Below are positions 1-5,436 of a DNA stretch of 12,673 nucleotides, piece by piece. Position 1 is the stretch's first letter; the number at the start of each line of letters is the position of its first letter. The position numbers and the translations under genes were made by a program. The notes beneath the pieces were generated by a model. It ran no database searches and had not been told where the DNA came from. It saw only the letters and a list, made by a program, of their open reading frames with translations. This stretch comes from Bacteroidota bacterium (GTDB lineage: Bacteria > Bacteroidota > Bacteroidia > B-17B0 > Aurantibacillaceae): NCBI GenBank assembly GCA_947474485.1, contig CANJJP010000010.1, positions 1 to 12,673 on the forward strand. The letters run 5' to 3'.

Positions 1-69
1 AAAATTATATATTAAAAGACAATTGTGTAAAACAAAAAAAGCCACTCAAACGACTAGCTTCCGCGGGAG

Positions 70-374
70 AAACCATGCCCGAATCGAATGAAATTATTAA
101 GGATTTGGTGGTCCAAAATGGGAAAGCGAGAAGGCTTATTTAAATTAACCGATATCATTGAGTTTGATGAAGGTCATTTTGAGGTTGAAACTAGCAAAGG
201 AAAAAGAGAAAACTTAAAGCGTGGTAAAGGTTCGCAACGTCAAAAAGATGTCGCTGTAATGACAGAATCAACACCATTGAAAATATAAAAACAAAAAAGT
301 AAAGTAGCCACCTTAGATAGGTTAAGATGAAAGTATTGCAAGCAAAATATAGCGATGAGATTAACCGTAAATAA
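70..374 (+). pseudogene. IS1595/ISXO2-type transposase remnant (frameshifted, both ends missing)
   Basis: The open frame at 88-288 gives 66 residues resembling the central part of ISXO2-like (IS1595 family) DDE transposases. It shows MGKRE, then IEFDEGHFEVE with the family's first catalytic Asp region, then LKRGKGSQRQK and VAVMTEST. The frame stops at 286-288. The family's next conserved stretch appears shortly afterwards in another frame as KMKVLQAKYSDEINRK (324-371), ending at a TAA at 372-374. The fragment is therefore frameshifted. It lacks the N-terminal zinc-ribbon part and the downstream catalytic half, against a usual length near 300 residues. No terminal inverted repeats could be placed, so the element's limits are unknown. 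I read it as a dead insertion-sequence scar. Family assignment is by motif recall and is fairly secure. Confidence 0.7.
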
Positions 375-397
375 GATGCGATGTTTGATAGATTAAA

Positions 398-640
398 TTA
401 ATAAATGAGACTGTAAATAATTTTATTTCCAGTATTGTAACCTAAGCCAAACTCAGCCGATGCACAAAGTCGATTATATACCTGAATTTCACTTCCTAAT
501 TTTAACGATGGCACAATACCGAACGTTCTTCGTTTATCAGATAAATAGGTACCGACAAATAAACTCTATTCAGCATAAATATTGGCTTAGAAAAGTCCTT
601 ATTGAAATACCTATAATTTATTCCTGCCGCACCTTAACAA
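398..640 (-). pseudogene. Probable C-terminal remnant of an outer-membrane beta-barrel protein
   Basis: On the minus strand, 565 down to 398 is open for 55 codons. It encodes alternating polar/hydrophobic stretches such as GIVPSLKLGSEIQVY and CASAEFGLGYN, and ends in IYSLIY followed by TAA. Short amphipathic strands, Gly-Tyr turns and a terminal aromatic residue are typical of Bacteroidota outer-membrane barrel proteins. Directly upstream, about 630 to 557, a second frame continues in similar style (AAGINYRYF, then FSKPIF). A stop at 566-568 and a frame change separate the two. No start codon, signal peptide or N-terminal part is present. It lies between the transposase scar and the YfiT-like fragment and looks like decayed coding DNA. 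It could be chance reading of AT-rich sequence; the family is not identified. Confidence 0.35.
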
Positions 641-642
641 TT

Positions 643-822
643 TCAAAAAAAACATTTATAATCTTCTTTTTTAATTTCTGAAGAGAGCTTCATTAAAGCA
701 ACAGGCATTAACGAAATGCGTTCAATGTTTTTCTTTGTTTCTTCTAAAGTAAAACTTCCTAAAACTGGTGATTTACCAATTGGGTATTTTGCTGCTTCTA
801 ATTCTAATGCGTTTAGTTCTAT
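643..822 (-). pseudogene. Truncated, start-less DinB/YfiT-like putative metal-dependent hydrolase
   Basis: Reading leftwards from the gatC stop, one frame encodes about 60 residues. They include KYPIGKSPVLGSFTLEET, then KNIERISLMPVALMKL and SSEIKKEDY, and the frame ends at TGA 643-645. This matches the N-terminal region of the DinB-superfamily YfiT/BstA group, where a YPIG(K/R) motif is followed by a helix with I..LP..L. Members are about 170-180 residues long, and their metal-binding histidines lie beyond the break. No ATG, GTG or TTG exists in frame. The frame is closed by a TGA at 832-834, and two ATA codons (823-825 and 820-822) lie where a start would be expected. The break coincides with an eight-base T run (minus strand, 645-652). 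Beyond it the sequence no longer resembles the family. A broken gene is the best reading. Confidence 0.6.
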
Positions 823-1115
823 TATTTTTGCTCAATTACTTTTGGTGCTTTGTAATAATCACTATCGCGCTTAGGTGCATTTTTTAAAGCATCTGCTTGT
901 GTAATAGAAACAATCGGTTCGTCATCACGCATAACATTTACCTCATCAGTCATGTAAATTAAAGGTTCAACATTTGCAGTGTCCAACTCACTTAATTTAT
1001 CAATAAAAGAAAGCATACGATTCATGTCGCCAATAATTTCCTCTTTTGCCTTTTCATCAAATTCTAAACGTGCCAAATGAGCAACCTCATCTACTATTTT
1101 TGTATCAATATTCAT
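822..1115 (-). CDS. gatC: Asp-tRNA(Asn)/Glu-tRNA(Gln) amidotransferase subunit C
   Basis: The product is 97 residues, the normal GatC length. It is the small subunit of the GatCAB amidotransferase, which converts misacylated Glu-tRNA(Gln) and Asp-tRNA(Asn) to the amidated forms in the cytoplasm. GatC stabilises GatA and links it to GatB. Family signatures are visible: VDEVAHLARLEFDEKAKEE near the N terminus, MLSFIDKLSELDTANVEP in the middle, and a conserved acidic stretch MRDDEP, followed by the Lys-rich tail. The ATG at 1113-1115 shares one base with the TAA of plsC (TAATG), so translation is probably coupled to that gene. gatA and gatB are not in this window, which is common because the three subunits are often unlinked. 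The downstream neighbour is only a gene fragment. Confidence 0.93.
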   Translation of the reverse strand: MNIDTKIVDEVAHLARLEFDEKAKEEIIGDMNRMLSFIDKLSELDTANVEPLIYMTDEVNVMRDDEPIVSITQADALKNAPKRDSDYYKAPKVIEQK

Positions 1116-1867
1116 TATTGTTCTTGTTTAAATGCTTTTAAAGTTTCGAGGGATAAATCTCTAACTTGCTCTCGCAAAGATACTAAATTTTCATCTGTCA
1201 TGCCCTTAGTGCTAATCGGCTCGTGAATCACAATTTTTGCTAATCCGGGGCGACCCAAACTCTTAAAAAAACCACCATTTTGCAAAAGTTTCCAATTACT
1301 AATAAAAGTAATAGGTACAATGGGAACTTGTTTATCTATTGCTAGTTTAAATGCCCCGTTTTTAAAAGCTTTTAATTTTCCTTCGTTACTAATGGTTCCT
1401 TCAGGAAAGATGAACATATTGTGTCCCTTATCAATTTCTTCTCCTGCTTTTATTAATGCCTTATGTGCATCACTATTACTTTTACGATTTACTGGGACAT
1501 CTAATTTTTTAAAGAATATATTAAACAAAGGTACTTTTAATAATTCTGCCTTCGCCATAAAAATGATATTAATTGGCAGTGCATGATAAGCTAAAATAAT
1601 ATCCAAGTATGACGTGTGATTAGCAATAATTACACAAGGTTGAGGAATGTCTTTTATTTTAGAATTATAATATCTTTTATAGAATATACCTGAAAGAAAA
1701 ATGGCGATACTGCCATCCAAACGTTTTAAAAACATTACTGCTTTTACGTTAAAGCTAACATATAAAAAGAAAACAAAAAAGGGATAGAAAAACAAAAACA
1801 CGATTACAAAAACCAGTGCAAACCAAATCTTCCAAACTGTTGCGAATATGCGTCTTAAAATTTCCAC
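1115..1867 (-). CDS. plsC: 1-acyl-sn-glycerol-3-phosphate acyltransferase (PlsC/LPLAT family)
   Basis: This is a 250-residue membrane acyltransferase of the lysophospholipid acyltransferase family, expected to make phosphatidic acid from lysophosphatidic acid at the inner membrane. A strongly hydrophobic N-terminal segment (about residues 12-37) is the membrane anchor. The four family blocks follow in order: NHTSYLD at 83-89 (the H-x4-D catalytic motif, His84/Asp89), VPVNR at 124-128, FPEGT at 154-158 (acceptor binding) and VPIVPI at 181-186. The start is a GTG (1865-1867). The only later in-frame ATG, codon 45, would remove the anchor, and a stop lies a short way upstream. The gene heads a two-gene unit with gatC. 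Substrate specificity within the family, for example for lyso-ornithine lipids, cannot be read from the sequence. Confidence 0.88.
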   Translation of the reverse strand: MEILRRIFATVWKIWFALVFVIVFLFFYPFFVFFLYVSFNVKAVMFLKRLDGSIAIFLSGIFYKRYYNSKIKDIPQPCVIIANHTSYLDIILAYHALPINIIFMAKAELLKVPLFNIFFKKLDVPVNRKSNSDAHKALIKAGEEIDKGHNMFIFPEGTISNEGKLKAFKNGAFKLAIDKQVPIVPITFISNWKLLQNGGFFKSLGRPGLAKIVIHEPISTKGMTDENLVSLREQVRDLSLETLKAFKQEQ

Positions 1868-1871
1868 GATA

Positions 1872-1879
1872 CAAATGTA
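1872..1879 (-). promoter_or_regulatory. Probable -7 box of the plsC-gatC promoter
   Basis: The minus strand reads TACATTTG here, an exact match to the Bacteroidota -7 consensus TAnnTTTG. It lies only a few bases from the plsC GTG. The transcript would therefore start at or next to the start codon, giving a leaderless or nearly leaderless mRNA. No TTG or TTTG -33 element is found at the usual spacing, which would fit a promoter that depends on an activator bound upstream. Confidence 0.4.
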
Positions 1880-1897
1880 GCTTCTTAAAGCTTATTA

Positions 1898-1917
1898 TTT
1901 TTGATATAAATCAAAAA
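1898..1917. promoter_or_regulatory. FNR/CRP-type palindrome upstream of plsC
   Basis: The sequence TTGATATAAATCAA at 1901-1914 matches exactly the FNR-type consensus TTGAT-N4-ATCAA. With flanking bases it is a perfect 8-bp inverted repeat around ATAA (1898-1905 and 1910-1917). Its centre, 1907.5, is about 40-42 bases upstream of the transcription start predicted from the -7 box at 1872-1879. That is where class II Crp/Fnr activators bind. The other reading, an intrinsic terminator for the STAS-like gene, is weaker because the stem is nearly all A-T and no U tract follows in that direction. Which regulator would bind is not known. Confidence 0.4.
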
Positions 1918-1943
1918 AGTGGGGGTAACTGGATTTAATTCTT

Positions 1944-2372
1944 TTATGACTTAATAATTAACAGCCATTTCACTGCGTCCCGTTTTTTATCATAAACTTT
2001 CACGGGATGCGCCTTTTTAACTACTTTATAATAAAAATTAGCCATTATACGAGTTGCCAAATTATCAATTACTATAGCTTCACCTATTGTTTTTTGTGTA
2101 ATATTTAATTCTTTATATGCATCAAAAGAAAATGCTTCAGTAGAGATATTGTTTCGCTGGCCTGTAATAGCTAAATTTTAAACTGGGTTTACTCCATCAG
2201 TTAATTCCTTTGTAACTTCTGCTAATTCCCTAACATCATCAACCTCCATGCATATATCATCCTTAACTTCAAAGCAAATAATTTGATTTGTGTAAAAAGT
2301 AACCTTCCCAATGCGAAGGTTCCTCTTCACTGTTGAAATCAAATCATTAAGTATGTTTGCGTTACTTTTCAC
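1944..2372 (-). pseudogene. STAS-like (DUF7793-type) protein gene interrupted by an in-frame TAA
   Basis: From a GTG at 2370-2372 the frame encodes 64 residues, meets TAA at 2178-2180, then continues open in the same frame for 77 codons to TAA at 1944-1946. Both halves together (about 142 positions) match the layout of small STAS/SpoIIAA-like proteins common in Bacteroidota. An N-terminal beta sheet (VTFYTNQIICFEV) is followed by a helix (VDDVRELAEVTKELTDG), a strand leading into LAITG after the stop, EAFSFDAY, then IGEAIVIDNLATRIMANFY and a closing KKRDAVKWLL. The stop falls within the strand before LAITG, so the first half alone would be an incomplete fold. A GGAAGG stretch precedes the GTG, and the gene overlaps the 3' end of the PaaY-type gene by 11 bases. 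The intact coding style on both sides suggests a very recent nonsense mutation or a base-call error. Function is unknown. Confidence 0.65.
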
Positions 2373-2955
2373 TATCCTTCCAAATTTTATAAATATCTTG
2401 TTGTTTAGGTCTGTCTTTTGGTATTTCTCTTAAAGGTTCGCATTCCTTTAGAGTAGCATAACATTCGGCAGGTAGTTTTTGGTACAATGCTGTTCCTTTT
2501 GTTTTCCATGCAATCATTTCATCACTTACATCCTTCACTATTTTAGCTGGATTACCAACTACTATTTTACGCTCTGGTATATTCATTTTTGCTGGTACAA
2601 AACACAATGCGCCAACAATGCAATTATCGCCAATAACTACATCATCCATCACAACCGAATTCATTCCAACTAAAACATTTTTACCAATTGTACCTCCATG
2701 TATAATTGCCCCATGGCCAATATGCGCTCCTGCTTTTAACAACACTGTAGTTCCTGGAAACATGTGAATAGTACAATTTTCTTGCACATTACATCCATCT
2801 TCAATAATAATCTCACCCCAATCGCCACGAATTGCAGCTCCTGGACCAATATATACGTCCTTGCCAATAATCACGTTTCCCGTAACACAAGCTTGAGGAT
2901 GCACAAAGCTTGATTCGTTCACAACAGGGCGATATCCATTAAATTCGTAAATCAT
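2362..2955 (-). CDS. PaaY/gamma-carbonic-anhydrase-type hexapeptide-repeat protein
   Basis: The product is a left-handed parallel beta-helix protein of 197 residues if started at the ATG at 2953-2955. Hexapeptide repeats run from about residue 16 to 135 (for example GNVIIGKDVYIGPGAAIRG and GGTIGKNVLVGMNSVVMDD). A helical tail (DEMIAWKTKGTALYQKL) follows. Three histidines in the positions of the gamma-carbonic-anhydrase zinc ligands are present: His64 (CTIHMF), then His81 and His86 in GHGAIIHG. The overall layout and the VVGNPAKIVKDVSDEM segment match PaaY/CaiE-like proteins best. The frame stays open upstream to 3060, but those 35 extra residues are unlike the family and the ATG at 2955 gives its usual length. 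Possible activities are metal-dependent hydratase/carbonic anhydrase or thioesterase. No phenylacetate or carnitine genes are nearby to decide. Confidence 0.82.
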   Translation of the reverse strand: MIYEFNGYRPVVNESSFVHPQACVTGNVIIGKDVYIGPGAAIRGDWGEIIIEDGCNVQENCTIHMFPGTTVLLKAGAHIGHGAIIHGGTIGKNVLVGMNSVVMDDVVIGDNCIVGALCFVPAKMNIPERKIVVGNPAKIVKDVSDEMIAWKTKGTALYQKLPAECYATLKECEPLREIPKDRPKQQDIYKIWKDSEK

Positions 2956-3075
2956 ACTTACAATTGAGAAGTGAAAATAAGAAATAAAATTGAATTTGTT
3001 TTGTCTTTTGCTTAAAAAGATAACACATAAAGCTGTTCGCCTTTTCATTATGATTAACAAATAATGCTTGTTATA

Positions 3076-3105
3076 TTTGTAATACCAATTGTAATTATAA
3101 ATTTG
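3076..3105 (+). promoter_or_regulatory. Candidate Bacteroidota promoter for the glycosyltransferase gene
   Basis: TTTG at 3076-3079, an 18-base spacer and TAAATTTG at 3098-3105 fit the Bacteroidota pattern TTTG-N(17-23)-TAnnTTTG. The -33 part lies just outside the MITE-like repeat and the -7 part inside its left arm. The element may thus have contributed part of the promoter. Transcripts would begin near 3110 and carry about 150 bases of leader made from most of the hairpin. Confidence 0.35.
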
Positions 3106-3243
3106 TTCAAATATGCGAGGTTATTTTTTTTCAAGACGATGAATAAAATTGTTGCAGAGCAATGGCTACGGAACTATTTTTTGAAGAAGTATTGATAATA
3201 AAGAACAAGCAGATTGAATAAATTTATGGTTACATTGGTATAA
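3080..3243. mobile_element. MITE-like element: 164-bp imperfect inverted repeat
   Basis: The two ends are inverted copies of each other. ATACCAA (3082-3088) pairs with TTGGTAT (3235-3241), TGTAA (3090-3094) with TTACA (3230-3234), ATAAATTT (3097-3104) with AAATTTAT (3220-3227), TTCAA (3106-3110) with TTGAA (3214-3218), and TGC (3114-3116) with GCA (3209-3211). A weaker complementarity continues inwards to a centre near 3161, so nearly the whole spacer can fold into one long hairpin. It contains no convincing gene. Size, terminal inverted repeats and position in a divergent intergenic gap fit a miniature inverted-repeat element or a large extragenic palindrome. No clear target duplication was found. 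It ends 17 bases before the glycosyltransferase start codon. The type of parent element is not recognised. Confidence 0.55.
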
Positions 3244-3260
3244 GATAGCTGTATTCATTT

Positions 3261-4445
3261 ATGCCCAAAGTCCTTCGTATCATCAACCGTTTTAATTTAG
3301 GTGGAATTACTTACAATGTAACTTACCTTAGTAAATACATGGCACCCGAATACGAAACTATGTTGATTGGTGGCGATAAAGAACCTGGTGAAGATAGTTC
3401 CACTTTTATTCCGGAACAATTAGGATTAAAACCAATTTTAATTCCTGAAATGAAACGTGCAATTAGCTGGGCAGATGATAAGGCCGCATACAAACGTATT
3501 AAACAAATAATAAAAGATTTTAAACCCGATATTGTTCACACACATGCTTCAAAAGCTGGCGCTGTTGGACGATTAGCTGCTTTTAATCAAAAGGTTCCTG
3601 TGGTGGTTCATACATTTCACGGACACGTTTTTCACTCATATTTTGGCGCTGCTAAAACGCAATTATATAAAAGTGTTGAACGTTACTTAGCAAAAAAATC
3701 AACAGCAATTATTGCTATTAGCGACAAACAAAAACACGAGCTTACCAAGATTTATAAAATTGCTCCGCCCGAAAAAACACATGTAATAAATTTAGGTTTC
3801 GATTTAAATAAATTTAAAGAAGGCAAGGAAGAAAAACGTACTGATTTTAGGAAGCATTATTTGTTGGATGATGATGAAATTGCACTTGTTATTATTGGTC
3901 GTTTAGCACCTATTAAAAACCATGAATTGTTTTTAAACTGTTATAAAAACGTTGCTGAAAAAAGCAATAAAAAATTACGTGCGTTTATTGTTGGTGATGG
4001 AGAAACACACCAACGTTTAGAAGAATATTGTCGCACTCTAAATTTAGATTATACTAATTTTACTGCAGATAAACGAAAAGCTCCTATTACCTTCACATCT
4101 TGGATTACGAATGTTGATTGGCTTTTGGAAGGTTGCGATGTTGTTTGTTTGACTTCATTTAATGAAGGAACCCCAGTTAGTTTAATTGAAGCGCAAGCAG
4201 CGGGTAAACCTGTAATTACTACAAATGTTGGAGGTGTAAGAGATGTAGTAAGTGATAAAACAGGCTTTTTAGTTGAAAATAAAGACGAGACAGCATTTAC
4301 TGAAAAACTATTATTATTGATTGAAGATGCGGATCTAAGAAACCTTATGAGTGCTAACGGATGGGAAATTGTAGGTAAACAATTTCATTACAACCGCTTA
4401 GTAGATGACATGAAAAAGCTATATACCAAACTATTGAACAAGTAG
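3261..4445 (+). CDS. Family 4 glycosyltransferase (GT-B fold)
   Basis: The product is a 394-residue cytoplasmic or peripheral membrane retaining glycosyltransferase, likely to act on a lipid-linked surface glycan. The N-terminal acceptor domain shows LRIINRFNLGGITYNV (5-20), with the Gly-rich loop typical of GT4, and DIVHTHASKAG (90-100). The C-terminal donor domain shows IIGRLAPIKN (211-220, the usual G-R-L-x-x-x-K-N motif), FIVGDGE, and NEGTPVSLIEA (301-311), where Glu302 and Glu310 form the E-x7-E nucleotide-sugar motif. AAGKPVITTNVGGVRDVV follows as in GT4 enzymes. There is no signal peptide or transmembrane segment. It precedes gldA by 39 bases on the same strand, and gldA has its own candidate promoter. 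Donor sugar and acceptor cannot be deduced. No polysaccharide locus surrounds it, although a nucleotidyltransferase lies 1 kb downstream. Confidence 0.88.
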   Translation: MPKVLRIINRFNLGGITYNVTYLSKYMAPEYETMLIGGDKEPGEDSSTFIPEQLGLKPILIPEMKRAISWADDKAAYKRIKQIIKDFKPDIVHTHASKAGAVGRLAAFNQKVPVVVHTFHGHVFHSYFGAAKTQLYKSVERYLAKKSTAIIAISDKQKHELTKIYKIAPPEKTHVINLGFDLNKFKEGKEEKRTDFRKHYLLDDDEIALVIIGRLAPIKNHELFLNCYKNVAEKSNKKLRAFIVGDGETHQRLEEYCRTLNLDYTNFTADKRKAPITFTSWITNVDWLLEGCDVVCLTSFNEGTPVSLIEAQAAGKPVITTNVGGVRDVVSDKTGFLVENKDETAFTEKLLLLIEDADLRNLMSANGWEIVGKQFHYNRLVDDMKKLYTKLLNK

Positions 4446-4465
4446 TGTATTAATTACTATTTTTG
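4434..4465 (+). promoter_or_regulatory. Candidate promoter of gldA
   Basis: TTG at 4434-4436, a 21-base spacer and TATTTTTG at 4458-4465 match the Bacteroidota pattern of a -33 TTG and a -7 TAnnTTTG. The -33 element lies inside the last codons of the glycosyltransferase gene. Transcription would start around 4470, giving a leader of about 15 bases before the ATG at 4485. Confidence 0.4.
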
Positions 4466-4484
4466 TAGTGTAAAGAAAAAAACC

Positions 4485-5390
4485 ATGTCAATTAAAGTTG
4501 AAAATATTACCAAAATTTACGGCGAACAAAAAGCATTGAACGATGTAAGTTTTGAAGTAGGTGCAGGAGAAATTGTTGGTTTCCTTGGTCCAAACGGAGC
4601 AGGTAAATCAACCATGATGAAAATTCTTACTTGCTTTATTCCGCAAACATCAGGAAAGGCAAGTGTTTGCGGCTTTGATGTTGAAACTCAATCCTTATTG
4701 GTTCGTAAGCAAGTGGGTTATTTACCCGAGCACAATCCTTTGTATTTAGATATGTATGTAAAGGAATATTTAGAATTTATTGGTGGCTTACATAAAGTAG
4801 ATGACATTCGTGCGCGTGTAAAGCACATGGTAGAACTTACCGGTTTACAAATAGAACAAAACAAAAAAATCGGGGCATTATCAAAAGGTTACCGCCAACG
4901 TGTGGGCCTTGCACAAGCAATGATACATGATCCTAAAGTGTTAATATTAGATGAACCTACAACAGGATTAGACCCTAACCAATTAGAAGAAATTAGAGGT
5001 TTAATTAAAAATATTGGCAAAGAAAAAACAGTAATGCTTAGCACACACATTATGCAAGAAGTAGAAGCAGTTTGTGATAAAGTAATTATTATTAATCACG
5101 GAGAAATTGTTGCTAACGACACTACAAACAAACTTAAACAAGTTGAGCAACAAGCGGTAATAGTTGAGTTTGATGGAGAGGCGAGTCGTACAGCCATTAA
5201 AAGCATTGCCGGAGTTAAAGAAGCAAAAAGCACCGAAGGCAAAACTTGGATTGTAATGGGCGCAACAGATGTTGATTTGCGTAAATCACTTTTTGATTAC
5301 GCGGTTAAAAATAATCTAAGTATTCTTTCACTTCAAAAAGCAGAAAACAAGTTAGAAGACATCTTTAAATCCTTAACAAAAGGGGAATAA
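4485..5390 (+). CDS. gldA: Gliding-motility-type ABC transporter ATP-binding protein GldA
   Basis: This is a 301-residue ABC ATPase of the CcmA/ABC-2 class. The sequence follows Flavobacterium GldA closely: an opening of the form VENITKIYGEQKALNDVSF, Walker A GPNGAGKST at 35-43, the GldA-like block GYLPEHNPLYLDMYV (78-92), signature LSKGYRQRVG (132-141), Walker B VLILDEP (152-158), TTGLDPNQLEEIR, and the H-loop His188 in STHIMQEVEAVCD. The C-terminal 80 residues are the usual extension of this class. In gliding Bacteroidota, GldA works with the membrane proteins GldF and GldG. Neither is in this window, so partner and substrate are unknown. Related ATPases also occur in non-gliding species, so the gene alone does not show motility. 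Assignment to the GldA group is confident; the physiological role is inference. Confidence 0.85.
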   Translation: MSIKVENITKIYGEQKALNDVSFEVGAGEIVGFLGPNGAGKSTMMKILTCFIPQTSGKASVCGFDVETQSLLVRKQVGYLPEHNPLYLDMYVKEYLEFIGGLHKVDDIRARVKHMVELTGLQIEQNKKIGALSKGYRQRVGLAQAMIHDPKVLILDEPTTGLDPNQLEEIRGLIKNIGKEKTVMLSTHIMQEVEAVCDKVIIINHGEIVANDTTNKLKQVEQQAVIVEFDGEASRTAIKSIAGVKEAKSTEGKTWIVMGATDVDLRKSLFDYAVKNNLSILSLQKAENKLEDIFKSLTKGE

Positions 5391-5436
5391 TTAATTCAAG
5401 CTTTTCTCTTATATTCGTATTCACATTTTTTAATTT

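Noticed and set aside
460..681. Plus-strand open frame of 73 codons
   Set aside because: The peptide is low-complexity with no family resemblance, and the opposite strand over the same bases carries recognisable coding remnants.
1320..1586. Plus-strand open frame of 88 codons within plsC
   Set aside because: It is the complement of conserved acyltransferase motifs and has no recognisable product.
1898..1917. Intrinsic terminator for the STAS-like gene
   Set aside because: The stem is almost entirely A-T and no T tract follows on the minus strand, whereas the match to an FNR-type operator is exact and well placed.
2956..3060. Upstream extension of the PaaY-type protein by 35 residues
   Set aside because: The extra residues are unlike the family. 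The ATG at 2953-2955 gives the usual length of about 197 and starts directly with the family's N terminus.
3139..3195. Short open frame starting MNKIVAEQW inside the 3080-3243 spacer
   Set aside because: It is only about 18 codons long and lies within the inverted-repeat element; the complementarity explains the sequence better than coding does.
5410..5417. Promoter for the nucleotidyltransferase gene (TATATTCG)
   Set aside because: It has one mismatch to TAnnTTTG and no TTG -33 element at a suitable distance; too weak to list as a feature.
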